A DNA stretch of 64,000 nucleotides, taken from assembly GCA_964433755.1 (NCBI GenBank), contig CAYSSR010000004.1:124001-188000 (forward strand), read 5' to 3'. Positions 8,105-17,344 of this stretch are shown here, one piece after another; position 1 is the stretch's first letter; every line of letters begins with the position of its first letter. A program made the translations under genes and the position numbers. The notes under the pieces are model-generated. The model searched no databases. It saw only the letters and a list, made by a program, of their open reading frames with translations, and was not told where the DNA came from. Source of the DNA: JAUVXJ01 sp964433755. Its GTDB lineage: Bacteria; Chloroflexota; Anaerolineae; UBA7937; B3-Chlor.

Positions 8105-9571
8105 CTACTCTGCCCCAGTGGATTGCGGGAGGGTGATGGTGAACTTGGTGCCGAGACCGACCACGCTCTCGGCCCCTATCTGCCCGTCGTGGGCGCGGAT
8201 GATCTCCTGGGCGATAGCCAGTCCCAGCCCTGCTCCCTTGCCAGTCTTGGCGCGCGACTTGTCACCGCGATAGAAGCGCTCGAAGATGCGCGAGAGGTCC
8301 TCGGGAGGTATCCCTTCGCCTGTATCCGTCACGCTGATCTGCACGACACGTTGGGGTTCTTCCCTGGGCTTTGCAGCTTCTGGGGCCAGGGCGTGTGCAG
8401 CGAGGCTGATTGTGCCTCCCGGCGGCGTATGCTTGAGGGCGTTGTCCAGCAGATTGCCGAGCACCTGGGCCAGACGGTCACGGTCACCTGTGGCGAGGAG
8501 GGCGTCGTCCGACTCCACTCGGATGGTTACCTGCCCCTGCTGGGCTCGTAGACTTGCCTTCTCAGCACAGTCCTGCAACAACGCTGGGAGGTCGACGGGC
8601 TGACGGGCCATGACTACCTGTCCTGCCTCGATACGGGCCAGGTCCAGCAGATCGTTCACCAGGCGCGTCATACGATCGGCTTCCTCGTAGATGATCTGTG
8701 CGGCGCGTCGGCGGGAGGCCTCGTCGGCCGCGGTGTTGTCGAGGATGGCTTGGGCAAACCCCTGGATGGAAGTCAGCGGCGTCTTGAGGTCGTGGGAAAC
8801 GTTGGCGATGAAGTCTCGCTGGGCCTGCCGGGAGGCCTGGACTTCACGGGCCATGGCATTGAAGCTGGTGGCCAGGCGCCCTATCTCCTCAGGGGAGGTG
8901 ATTCGAAGTTCCTCCTCGTAGTCGCCGCGCGCTATCTCCTCTGTGGCCATGGTGATGCGCTGTAGCGGCTTGGCGACCGAACGGGCGATCAACAATCCGA
9001 TGCCTACTGACACCAGCAGGGCCACGCCGCCGGTAGCCAGAATCCCGATGGAGATCTCGGTGAACAGCGAGGCCAGGACCTGGCGTGGTTGCGACAGCAA
9101 CACCAGGTACCACGTGTCCGCTTCCGACCCGGTCCCGGCAGCCCGGAGGCTGGTGGGCAGGGCGACGTAGTAGAACAGACCTTGGCCAGTCGTCAGATGC
9201 CCCTGGGCATAGGTGCGCAGGAATACGCGGCCTTCTGCTGGCTGCAGAGAAATGGCGAGCTCCCTCCCCACCCAACCGTCTTCGGTGCTGGCTAGAACCA
9301 CTCCCTCACCGGTGACGATCAGCAGCGGGTTGCCGTCTATGCCGCCCCTCTGCTCCAGCGTTTCGATGATGCGCTCTGCGGTGAGGCCTTGCCCTCGGAG
9401 GTAGATCACCCGCAGCGCGATGGGCAGACCCTGCTCGGCCAGGCGCAGATAGGTGAGCCGGGACACCTGGGGTATGAGCAGAACGGCGAGCACGATCCCC
9501 ACGACCGCCAGGCAGACCACAATGATGAGGACGTATGAAACCAGGAGCCGCGAACGCAAAGTGGTGAACAT
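8105..9571 (-). CDS. Membrane sensor histidine kinase with HAMP domain
   Basis: A 488-residue kinase. The membrane helix at about 8-33 and a second at about 178-200 flank an extracytoplasmic sensor of about 140 residues. A HAMP domain follows (SVAKPLQRITMATEEIARGDYEEEL), then HisKA with His260 in NVSHDLKTPL, then HATPase with N, G1 (DTGEGIP) and G2 (GKGAGLGLAI) boxes. It autophosphorylates and passes phosphate to the regulator encoded immediately upstream; the two genes are 5 bases apart. The architecture is that of PhoR/ResE-like kinases. The ligand cannot be read from the sequence. Confidence 0.93.
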   Translation of the reverse strand: MFTTLRSRLLVSYVLIIVVCLAVVGIVLAVLLIPQVSRLTYLRLAEQGLPIALRVIYLRGQGLTAERIIETLEQRGGIDGNPLLIVTGEGVVLASTEDGWVGRELAISLQPAEGRVFLRTYAQGHLTTGQGLFYYVALPTSLRAAGTGSEADTWYLVLLSQPRQVLASLFTEISIGILATGGVALLVSVGIGLLIARSVAKPLQRITMATEEIARGDYEEELRITSPEEIGRLATSFNAMAREVQASRQAQRDFIANVSHDLKTPLTSIQGFAQAILDNTAADEASRRRAAQIIYEEADRMTRLVNDLLDLARIEAGQVVMARQPVDLPALLQDCAEKASLRAQQGQVTIRVESDDALLATGDRDRLAQVLGNLLDNALKHTPPGGTISLAAHALAPEAAKPREEPQRVVQISVTDTGEGIPPEDLSRIFERFYRGDKSRAKTGKGAGLGLAIAQEIIRAHDGQIGAESVVGLGTKFTITLPQSTGAE

Positions 9572-9576
9572 CGTGT

Positions 9577-10251
9577 CTAGACCACCAGCTTGTATCCCAC
9601 GCCCCGTAGCGTCTCTATCTCCACGTCGCTACCTTTCAGCTTCTTGCGTAGGTGCGCGATGTGAACGTCAACGGTACGGGTCTGGCCATAGAAGTCATAG
9701 CCCCAGACCAACTCGAGCAGTTGCTCCCGGGTGAGGACCTGGCCCCGGTGCTCGGCCAGGGTGTGGAGCAGATCGAACTCCTTGGTGCGCAACTCCAGGG
9801 TCTGGGTGCCCAGCGTTGCCTCCCGGCTAGAGGGATCGATGGTCAGATCGCCCAGGTGGAGTGCCTTGCCCGGGCGCAGGCTCCTGTCGTAGCGCCGCAG
9901 GATAGCCTTCACCCGTGCGACCAACTCACGGGGGTTGAAGGGTTTGGTCAAGTAGTCGTCGGCACCCAATTCCAGTCCCACGATCTTGTCTACGTCGTCG
10001 CTTCGAGCTGTGAGCATGATGATGGGGACATCTGAGTCCGCACGGGTGCGGCGGCAGACCTCCCACCCGTCCACCTTGGGGAGCATCAGATCGAGCACGA
10101 CGAGGGCGGGGTTCAGGCTCCGTATCTTCCGCAGTGCCTCTGCCCCGTCGAGGGCTTCCTCCACGGTGAAGCCCTCCCTCTCCAGGTACATTCTTGCCAG
10201 GTCGACGATGTGTTTCTCGTCGTCCACGACCAGCACTGTTGGTTGACCCAT
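9577..10251 (-). CDS. OmpR/PhoB-family response regulator
   Basis: A 224-residue transcription factor. The receiver domain (residues 1-120) has the acidic pair D10-D11, phospho-acceptor D54 in VVLDLMLP and the Lys in LTKPFNP. The C-terminal winged helix (about 130-222) has the OmpR-type motif LRTKEFDLLHTLAEHRGQVLTREQL and ends in a VDVHIAHLRKKL helix. It is co-transcribed with the HAMP kinase downstream and is its obvious partner. No target can be named. The 264 bases upstream (10252-10515) separate it from the GAF kinase; I saw no convincing promoter there. Confidence 0.94.
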   Translation of the reverse strand: MGQPTVLVVDDEKHIVDLARMYLEREGFTVEEALDGAEALRKIRSLNPALVVLDLMLPKVDGWEVCRRTRADSDVPIIMLTARSDDVDKIVGLELGADDYLTKPFNPRELVARVKAILRRYDRSLRPGKALHLGDLTIDPSSREATLGTQTLELRTKEFDLLHTLAEHRGQVLTREQLLELVWGYDFYGQTRTVDVHIAHLRKKLKGSDVEIETLRGVGYKLVV

Positions 10252-10515
10252 GCTCTACCTCACTCGACGGGAAGTGGAGTCCCTGTCGCCCCCGATGTCT
10301 GCTCGGGCCAGTATCCAATCTTCCGTGGCCGGAGTTCGCCAAACGGCCCCACTCCGGCGGCTCTCGAGGACAGGCTTGGCGCTCGGACCGTGCACGCGCT
10401 GGACGGACAGGATGCGCCACTGCGATGTCGACAACTTCGACAGCTCTCGCTTCTCTCCGGCAAGTGCTTCGGTGACCGCCGTTTGGGCCTGGGAGAAAAG
10501 GAGCATTCTGCCAGG

Positions 10516-13500
10516 CTAGGAATCGCCCGCACCAGGCCAGACCTCCGACGTGGATATGTCCATGTCCTCAACCCAGCTCTTGACGGGCAACTCTATGATA
10601 AACGTCGCTCCCACACCTGGCGTGCTCTCGGCCCAGATCCGTCCACCGTGCTCTTGGACGATACCGTGAGCGATTGACAGTCCCAGGCCAGTACCCAATC
10701 CCACGTCTCGCGTAGTGAAGAAGGGGTCGAACACCTTGTCCAGAATCGCCTGGGGGATGCCGCCTCCAGTGTCGGAGAAGGTGATACGAATGGTCTTGGC
10801 GTCTGTGAGTGCACTCGTGACGGTAAGGATGCGCTTACCTGACAGTTGGAACATGGCCTGGTGAGCATTGTTGACGATGTTGAGAAAGACTTGCTCGAGT
10901 TGATAACTATCGGCCATGGTCCATGGCAGATTGTCCGCCAGGTCTGTGATGACCTCTACGTCGTCCTCCTGGAGCTGGTATCCCCTCAAGGTCATGGTGT
11001 GTTCGATGACATCGTTTACGTCTGTTGGGGTCCTTTCTGGCTTCTTTTGGCGGGAGAAGGTGAGGAGATTCTGCACGATCCGCTGAGCGCGAGATGCACC
11101 CTCATAGATCCTCTGGAGATCCGCTTGCACGCTGTCATCGGCCTCACGAGCTTGCAGGAGTTGCGTGTATCCTATGATGGTAGTCAGGGGGTTGTTCAGT
11201 TCGTGAGCGACGCCAGCGATCATTTGTCCGATGGCAGAGAGCTTTGCTGACTGGACCACGTGCGCTTGCAGCCGGATCTGTTCCGACACATCTCGCGCCA
11301 CTCCCCCGTACTTGATGAGCCGCCCATCATCGCCCCACACTGGCTTCACACTCACTTCCAGGTCTAGAGGGGAGCGATATTTGTGGAGTGCACGCAAGTG
11401 TATGGCGGTTTCGTTGCTCCTCTCTTCGATCACGCGGCGAAAATGGTCTTTGAACTCCTCTACGTCGTCTGGGTGCACGAATACCTCTGCGGGCGTGTGC
11501 CCCAATAGCTCCTCCGGTGCGTACCCAGTGATGCTCTCGACCTGGGGACTCCAGTAGGTGAAGCGCCCATCGGCATCTGCCTCCCAGATGGCGTCGGGCA
11601 CGTTCTCCACATAGGCGCGATAGCGCTCTTCGGATCTTCTCAAGCGCTCGTAGAGTTGCGCGTTGTCCATGGCGACGGCGGCATGCTCGGCCAGATGCTG
11701 GACGAAGGCTGCGTGCTCCTGGGTGAAGCCACCCAGCCTGGGGCTCTCCAGCGCAATCACACCAGCCACAGCCTTGTCGATGAAGATGGGGGCGGTGAGT
11801 TGGGACCTCGTGTCGTGCACCGCCTCGATGTAGTCCACGTCCTTGCTGACGTCATCCACCAGAGCGAGTTCTCCAGTCCTGGCGACCCTTCCCACGATGC
11901 CTCTTTCCGTGCTGAAAGCGGACGTACGTGCAGATGCTGCCTGCGAGGGGTAGCCCCGGTAGGCAAGCCAAGTTAGGGATTCGCGATCCTGAGCCACGAT
12001 ACCGATGGATCCTACAGAGGCCTCCGTGGCCTCGACGGCCTTGTCCAGCACCATCGATATGACCTTGCCGAGATCCAGGGTGGACGAGAGCTCTCCGACG
12101 ATCTCCTCTATCGCGGACAATTCCTCCAGGCGCTGCTTGGTCTGATCGTGGAGGCGGGCGCTCTCGATGGCGATGGCAGCCTGATTGGCTAGCAACGTGA
12201 GCAAGTTGACGTCGTTGTCCTTGAAGGCGGGCGCCGTCAAGGGCCTGTCCACGACGAGCACGCCCAGAAGATCCGTACCGTACTTGATGGGGACGCCCAC
12301 GACGCGGCCGAGGCCACTGCCGGCATATGCTGGAGACCTACCTTCCCACGAGTCGTAGTCATCCACGATCAGAGACGCTTCTGTGAGCAGGACCGTCCCA
12401 GCTACGCCCTCCCCCCGTTGCAGCACGCCGCCCGCCAGTTCAGGCGATAGACCGGTGGAGGCCGCGCCCTTCAGATCTCCCTGGTGTGGGCGGCACAGGT
12501 AGAGCTCCGCCGTGGGACCACCCAGGAGCTCGGCTGCCCCCACCACAATGGCGTCCAGTACACTGTCCACGTCTGTTCGGCTGGTGATGTGCAGCGAGAT
12601 GTCGTGCAGGGTCATCAGCGCGTGGCTGCGTTGTTCCTGCCTGCAGTATAGCCGCGCATTCTCGATGGCGATGGCGGCCTGACTTGCGAAGAGCTCCAAC
12701 ACCGAGAGGTCACCGTCGGTGAAGCCCCTGGCTTGTCCGAGATCGGTCACGTTCACGACGCCGAGGATCCTGTCTCCCCATTTCAGGGGAACCGCGGCTA
12801 CTCCCCGGAAGGGCATACCCTCGTAGTGTGGGGATCTACTATCCCAACTCTGATAGTCTTCAACGAGCATCGGTTCCCCGGTCAGGACGACCTTTCCAGA
12901 GAGGCCCTCTCCGAGCTTCAGGCGAGTCCCCCGCAAGTCATCACCCAGGTGTTGGCTGACCACCAACTCCAGTTCTTCCTCTTCTTCGTGGTAGAGATAC
13001 AGACCGCCACCTGTCGTCCCCATCAGGGCGGAAGCCCTCTCCACGATGGACTGAAGGAGTTGGGTCAGGTCAAGCTGTCTGGAGATATCCAGCGTGGTCT
13101 TTCGGAGAGCCTCCAACTGCGATACTCGTTGCCGCTGCTGCTCGTGCAAAGTGGCATTCTCCAAGGCCATGCCGATCTGGCTGCTGATAGCGGTCAGTAG
13201 TCCCACATCCTGGGAGGTGAACTTGTGAGGCTCGCGGCTGGCCACGGCGAGCAAGCCCGTCGCCTTGCCCTTGGATTGGAGGGGCACGGCGACACTTGAG
13301 CGCAGCCCCTCTTTCTCGAAATCCTCTCCAAAGAATGCCGGGCGGGGATCTTTCTGGAGATCCTGTATCAGGATGGCATCCTCCAGGCCGGGAATGGTGC
13401 GGGCCGACTCGGTACCCACCATGTGCTGTTGGCGTCGCATGCGCTGAACGAATCCATCACTGAGACCGCGATGCGTCATCAGCGGCGTCCCCCCCGTCTG

Positions 13501-14070
13501 CGGATCGAACGAGGTGATAAGACCCGCGTCCGCCTGCATCGTCTCCAAGACCTGATCCAGGGCGCGGCGCAGTATGTCTTCCAGATCCAGCGAACCGGCC
13601 AGTGTATCGGCGATGACGTTCAGGGCAGCCAGTTGATCGCGACTATGCCCTCGGTGATCGTCGGCAACGTTACTGGTGGGATGGTCACGCAAGACCCAGC
13701 GTATCACGCTACGTCCGGGAAGGGTGAGGATTGCTGCAGACGCACGGGCCGGAACCGCCTCGCCTGAGGGCTTCTGGATCAGCACGTCCTCAGTGGAGAT
13801 GCAGTTCGGCGTGTGGCTTGCCTGGGATGAGCCCTGAACCTCTGCGGCGGATCGTGAGGGGTAGAACCGAGCGAGGTTGGCGCCCACCAACTCATCTCTG
13901 GACCAGCCTGTGAGGTCACACGCTGCCTGGTTGGCGTCGAGAATAGCGTCGCACTGCAGATCAGTGAGGAGAACCGGTTCGGGAGAGAGCTCGAAAAGCG
14001 CTCGAAAGAACGAGTCGGGGCGCGGTCCTGAAGGCTCGGCACCTATGTGTTCGTCCGGTCTGCTGGTCAC
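10516..14070 (-). CDS. Soluble PAS-GAF4-PAS hybrid sensor histidine kinase
   Basis: An 1184-residue cytosolic kinase without membrane segments. Order: PAS (22-135), GAF (150-305), GAF (320-475), GAF (485-640), GAF (650-807), PAS (813-932), HisKA (943-1010) with His956 in VAHELNNPL, HATPase (1050-1165) with DTGGGIP and GLGTGLGLSI. The second and third GAFs carry a DYxSW loop shared with GAFs in two other proteins of this window. It probably integrates several small-molecule, redox or light cues. No regulator gene adjoins it closely, so its partner may be one of the orphan receivers near 26-30 kb (inference). The start is a GTG 11 bases after GGAGG, with a near-consensus promoter 70 bases upstream. 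Confidence 0.92.
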   Translation of the reverse strand: MTSRPDEHIGAEPSGPRPDSFFRALFELSPEPVLLTDLQCDAILDANQAACDLTGWSRDELVGANLARFYPSRSAAEVQGSSQASHTPNCISTEDVLIQKPSGEAVPARASAAILTLPGRSVIRWVLRDHPTSNVADDHRGHSRDQLAALNVIADTLAGSLDLEDILRRALDQVLETMQADAGLITSFDPQTGGTPLMTHRGLSDGFVQRMRRQQHMVGTESARTIPGLEDAILIQDLQKDPRPAFFGEDFEKEGLRSSVAVPLQSKGKATGLLAVASREPHKFTSQDVGLLTAISSQIGMALENATLHEQQRQRVSQLEALRKTTLDISRQLDLTQLLQSIVERASALMGTTGGGLYLYHEEEEELELVVSQHLGDDLRGTRLKLGEGLSGKVVLTGEPMLVEDYQSWDSRSPHYEGMPFRGVAAVPLKWGDRILGVVNVTDLGQARGFTDGDLSVLELFASQAAIAIENARLYCRQEQRSHALMTLHDISLHITSRTDVDSVLDAIVVGAAELLGGPTAELYLCRPHQGDLKGAASTGLSPELAGGVLQRGEGVAGTVLLTEASLIVDDYDSWEGRSPAYAGSGLGRVVGVPIKYGTDLLGVLVVDRPLTAPAFKDNDVNLLTLLANQAAIAIESARLHDQTKQRLEELSAIEEIVGELSSTLDLGKVISMVLDKAVEATEASVGSIGIVAQDRESLTWLAYRGYPSQAASARTSAFSTERGIVGRVARTGELALVDDVSKDVDYIEAVHDTRSQLTAPIFIDKAVAGVIALESPRLGGFTQEHAAFVQHLAEHAAVAMDNAQLYERLRRSEERYRAYVENVPDAIWEADADGRFTYWSPQVESITGYAPEELLGHTPAEVFVHPDDVEEFKDHFRRVIEERSNETAIHLRALHKYRSPLDLEVSVKPVWGDDGRLIKYGGVARDVSEQIRLQAHVVQSAKLSAIGQMIAGVAHELNNPLTTIIGYTQLLQAREADDSVQADLQRIYEGASRAQRIVQNLLTFSRQKKPERTPTDVNDVIEHTMTLRGYQLQEDDVEVITDLADNLPWTMADSYQLEQVFLNIVNNAHQAMFQLSGKRILTVTSALTDAKTIRITFSDTGGGIPQAILDKVFDPFFTTRDVGLGTGLGLSIAHGIVQEHGGRIWAESTPGVGATFIIELPVKSWVEDMDISTSEVWPGAGDS

Positions 14071-14139
14071 GACGTATACATCCTCCGCTCAGTAGGGCGC
14101 CGGCAAGGAATCGCAGGTCGGGAGCTCGTGCACGAGGGG

Positions 14140-14168
14140 ATTATAGCTTGACTTAGACGACAGGTCAA
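14140..14168 (-). promoter_or_regulatory. Promoter of the PAS/GAF kinase gene
   Basis: TTGACC (14168-14163), 17-base spacer, TATAAT (14145-14140) on the minus strand, 70 bases before the GTG start at 14070. It lies just beyond the recognisable transposase fragment. Confidence 0.75.
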
Positions 14169-14215
14169 TAGATACAGACGTAGGGGTGTAGGCGTTGGTC
14201 CGGAGGTCTTGGCCC

Positions 14216-14514
14216 TCCCGATGTGGCTGTCGTTCGTCCCATGGGATGCTTTTCGTGGGGATCTCTCGCGCCACCGTGTTGGCCTGAGCAGAGCTGATGC
14301 GCGGCAGACGGGGCTCATCCTGGCGAATACGACTCAGGATCCGCCTCACGGTGGAGATGCTGATCTTGCTGGGTTGGTCCAGGAGAGGTGGTGAGGCCTC
14401 CATCTCGTCCAGCAAGCGCCCACGTTCCGGCTTGCTTGCTTTGAGGTACCGCTTCCTGACCACGCGGAGATACTTCCTCTGTTCGTTCACCGTCATCTTC
14501 GCTACGTCGGACAT
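14216..14514 (-). pseudogene. Degenerate integrase-type transposase, internally deleted
   Basis: About 100 codons recognisable. The N-terminus MTVNEQRKYLRVVRKRYL...KPERGRLLDEMEA matches the second copy at 48 kb. It then jumps directly to SPPLLDQP and continues into STVRRILSRIRQDEPRLPR, ANTVAREI and IPWDE, the linker that in intact relatives precedes the DDE catalytic core. About 70 codons between the two parts are missing and the core is absent. An open frame runs on to 14089 by chance. Not functional. From memory the family is a DDE transposase with an rve-type catalytic domain common in Chloroflexota. Confidence 0.8.
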
Positions 14515-14617
14515 GGTTCCCTCGGTAACATTATCACTTGAGTGAATCATACCTCTTCGGTGACATCATGCGTGAGTGAATACTGCAAAACTATAGATGA
14601 GTGGATACGGATCCTTG
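14216..14617 (-). mobile_element. Remnant of an insertion sequence (copy 1)
   Basis: The left end of an IS plus a broken transposase gene. Moving outward from the gene, the end region contains two ATTCACTCA-type repeats, the block TGTCACCGAAGAGGT, and finishes in GGATCCTTG (14617-14609). The same blocks occur in the same order and spacing at 48066-48145, which defines the element. Copy 1 has about 24 extra bases near its tip relative to copy 2. The right end was not found. Confidence 0.75.
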
Positions 14618-14644
14618 ACAGTGCTGTCGACTGGCGAGTATACT
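14615..14644 (+). promoter_or_regulatory. Promoter of the glyoxylate cassette, at the IS tip
   Basis: Consensus TTGACA (14615-14620), 18-base spacer, TATACT (14639-14644); transcription start near 14651. The first TTG of the -35 box is the last part of the block shared with the second IS copy, so the insertion sequence probably contributed the -35 element. Confidence 0.8.
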
Positions 14645-14726
14645 GCGTTGGCAGGACTACCCCTTGGCAAGTGCACGTCAGCGGGGTCGTCTGCCTCTTT
14701 CATCCACACGACAGGAGGTCCAACCA

Positions 14727-15893
14727 GTGAAGGGTAGAAACCTGCTCATGATCCCTGGCCCCATCGAGTTCACCCCCGAAGTTATGCGGGCCATGGGCAT
14801 GCCCACCACCAGCCACGTCGCGCCCAACTTCATCGAGGTCTTCGGACAGGCCCTGGAGAGGCTGCGCGACGTGTTCCTGTGTCCCCACGGGCAGCCCTTC
14901 GTCGTCGCCGGGTCGGGCAGTCTGGCCATGGACATCGCCGCCGCCAACCTCGTCGAGCCCGGCGACAAGGTTCTCGTGGTCAACAGCGGCTACTTTTCAG
15001 ACCGCATGGGAGACATCCTGGAACGGTATGGCGCTATCGTCAACCATGTCCGCGCCGCGGCCGTCGGGGATTCGCCTGCCCTCGAAGACGTGGAAGCCGC
15101 GCTGAAACAGGGTGGCTACAAGGTGATGGCCTTCACTCACGTGGACACGTCCACCGCTGTGGTCGCCGATGCCAGGGCCCTGGGCGCCCTCGGTCTCGAG
15201 CATGGCGTCCTCACGATACTCGATGGCGTGTGTTCGGTCGCCGGAGAGAAGTTGCGCCAGGAGGAATGGGGCATCGACGTGGCCTTCACCGCCTCCCAGA
15301 AGGCCATCGGTGTGCCGCCAGGCCTGGCCCTGGTGGTCGCAGGTCCCAGAGCCATGGATGCCTTCACTGAGCGCAGAGCTCCTGTCGGCAGCTTCTACGC
15401 CGACTGGACCAATTGGCTGCCCGTCATGGAGGCCTACGAGGATCGTCGAGTGGGCTACTTCGGCACCCCTGCTGTAAACCTCGTTTGGGCCCTCAACGTT
15501 AGCCTGGGGCAGATCCTGGACGAGGGCATGGAAGCCCGTTTCCAGCGGCATCGTCGTTTGAGCCAGGCGTTCAAGGCTGCCATCAGCGCCTTGGGAATGG
15601 CTCAAGTCCCAGTCAGGCCTGAGGTGGGGGCCAGCACTCTCACTGCGCCCTACTACCCAGACGGCGTGGATGGGGCCTTGCTCGGCTACGTCAAGGAGGC
15701 AGGAGTCATCGTCGCCGGAGGCCTCTATCCAGAGATCAAGGACCGCTACTTCCGCGTCGGGCACATGGGAGCGGTGACCGAGTCGGACGTCGTGGTCACT
15801 ATCGGAGCCATCGAGAAGGCGCTGGTTCAGGCTGGACACCGCTTCGACCCCGGAGCGGGCCTAACCGCTGCCCAGGGTCTGCTCACACACTGA
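14727..15893 (+). CDS. Class V aminotransferase, alanine/serine-glyoxylate type
   Basis: A 388-residue PLP enzyme of the AGT/serine-pyruvate aminotransferase group. It begins LLMIPGPIEFTPEV, the family's opening motif. PLP-binding Lys192 lies in TASQKAIGVPPG, and the C-terminus has YFRVGHMGAV. Such enzymes transfer the amino group of alanine or serine to glyoxylate, giving glycine. I start at the GTG at 14727, 7 bases after AGGAGGT; an in-frame extension to 14664 lacks family support. It is first in a cassette with a GlcD-like oxidase and an HOGA-like aldolase, both linked to glyoxylate, which supports the substrate call. Purine-catabolic ureidoglycine or aminoethylphosphonate transaminases are less likely alternatives. 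Confidence 0.88.
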   Translation: MKGRNLLMIPGPIEFTPEVMRAMGMPTTSHVAPNFIEVFGQALERLRDVFLCPHGQPFVVAGSGSLAMDIAAANLVEPGDKVLVVNSGYFSDRMGDILERYGAIVNHVRAAAVGDSPALEDVEAALKQGGYKVMAFTHVDTSTAVVADARALGALGLEHGVLTILDGVCSVAGEKLRQEEWGIDVAFTASQKAIGVPPGLALVVAGPRAMDAFTERRAPVGSFYADWTNWLPVMEAYEDRRVGYFGTPAVNLVWALNVSLGQILDEGMEARFQRHRRLSQAFKAAISALGMAQVPVRPEVGASTLTAPYYPDGVDGALLGYVKEAGVIVAGGLYPEIKDRYFRVGHMGAVTESDVVVTIGAIEKALVQAGHRFDPGAGLTAAQGLLTH

Positions 15894-15922
15894 CGTACCA
15901 CGGCACGCGCAGGACCCATTCC

Positions 15923-17320
15923 ATGTACACGCCGGTAGACACCACCATCGTGGATGAACTCCGTCAGATCGTAGGTCAGGGCAACGTCCTCGTTGGCGCA
16001 GAGGACATGGAACCGTACACCCACGATGAGGTAGTCGGCCTGCGGGCAGAGCCCGAGGTGGTCGTGCGAGTTGCGTCCACCGGGCAAGTATCCCAGATCC
16101 TCAGACTCGCACAGAGGACACGCGTCCCCGTTACACCTCGTGGGGCAGGCTATGGGCTCAGCGGTGGAGCCGTGCCCGTCTGCGGTGGTATCGTCCTCTC
16201 CCTGGAGAAGATGAACCGCATCCTGGAGATCGACAAAGACAACCTCATGGTCACCGTCGAGCCCGGAGTGATCACCGGTGACCTCCACCGCGCGGTCGAA
16301 GAAGTGGGGCTATTCTACCCTCCCGATCCGGCCAGCCTGGATTCCTGCACCATAGGCGGCAACATCGCCGAGGGAGCCGGTGGTCCGAGGGCCGTCAAGT
16401 ATGGTGTCACCAGGGACTATGTCTGCGGACTGGAAGCGGTGCTTCCGTCGGGCGAGGTTCTCCACTGTGGGGGAAAGCTGGTCAAGAACGTAACCGGCTT
16501 CAGTCTGATCCAGCTACTCATCGGATCCGAAGGGACGCTCGCCATTGTGACCAAGATCATCCTGAGACTAATACCCCTGCCCAGGGTCCAGATCGACTTG
16601 CTGGTCCCCTACGACGACTTCCAGGCTGCAGCCGACACGGTGTCTGAGATCATCGCCCATCGCCTCGTGCCCACTACCATCGAGTTCATGGAGAGAGACA
16701 GCATTCTCGCCGTCGAGCTTCTGCTTCAGAAGGACGTGCCTCACCACGACGCCGAGGCCCACCTGCTCATCCAGCTCGATGGCTATCGGCAAGATGCCGT
16801 GGATGCTGACATGGAGTTGGTAGGTGAATTGTGTCTGAAGAACCGCGCCCGGGACGTCTTGGTGGCAAAGGACCAGCATACCCGCGATCGACTCTGGGAA
16901 GCGCGGCGTATGATCATCGACGCCCTCAACAACGAGAGCCCCGTCAACCACATGGAGGACGTCGTGGTCCCGAGGGCCGAGCTGCCCACGCTCCTCCGGT
17001 CTATCAAGGACATCGCTGGACGCCACTCCGTGCGTATCGTCTGCTTTGGTCACGCAGGCGATGGAAACGTGCACGTCAACGTCCTCAAGGACGATATCTC
17101 GAACGAGCGGTGGCCCGATCTCGTGGCCGAGGTGCGTCAACAGATCTACGCGCTCACCCTCTCCTTAGGGGGTACGATCACGGCCGAGCACGGGATTGGC
17201 GCCACGCGCCGGGAGTACCTTCCCATGGCACTGGGTCAGGCCCAGATCGATCTGATGCGCGGCATCAAGGATACCTTCGATCCCTATCACATCCTGAACC
17301 CAGGAAAGATCTTTCCGTAA
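15923..17320 (+). CDS. FAD-binding 2-hydroxyacid oxidase, GlcD-like
   Basis: A 465-residue flavoprotein of the GlcD/D-lactate dehydrogenase family. The PCMH-type FAD domain spans about 35-215 (VTPRGAGYGLSGGAVP; PPDPASLDSCTIGGNIAEGAGG). The FAD-oxidase C-terminal domain spans about 220-460 and carries CFGHAGDGNVHVN and TITAEHGIG, the substrate and FAD contacts. It would oxidise glycolate, or another short 2-hydroxyacid, to the 2-oxoacid, here glyoxylate. The usual partner subunits GlcE and the iron-sulfur GlcF are not next to it, so the electron acceptor is unknown. It starts 29 bases after the aminotransferase stop with a weak ribosome site (GCAGGA), consistent with one operon. Confidence 0.9.
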   Translation: MYTPVDTTIVDELRQIVGQGNVLVGAEDMEPYTHDEVVGLRAEPEVVVRVASTGQVSQILRLAQRTRVPVTPRGAGYGLSGGAVPVCGGIVLSLEKMNRILEIDKDNLMVTVEPGVITGDLHRAVEEVGLFYPPDPASLDSCTIGGNIAEGAGGPRAVKYGVTRDYVCGLEAVLPSGEVLHCGGKLVKNVTGFSLIQLLIGSEGTLAIVTKIILRLIPLPRVQIDLLVPYDDFQAAADTVSEIIAHRLVPTTIEFMERDSILAVELLLQKDVPHHDAEAHLLIQLDGYRQDAVDADMELVGELCLKNRARDVLVAKDQHTRDRLWEARRMIIDALNNESPVNHMEDVVVPRAELPTLLRSIKDIAGRHSVRIVCFGHAGDGNVHVNVLKDDISNERWPDLVAEVRQQIYALTLSLGGTITAEHGIGATRREYLPMALGQAQIDLMRGIKDTFDPYHILNPGKIFP

Positions 17321-17344
17321 GAACGGTGGAGGAAACGAAGACAA

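Noticed and set aside
14089..14215. Continuation of the copy 1 transposase frame
   Set aside because: No similarity to the transposase after the IPWDE region, and it spans the promoter of the downstream kinase.
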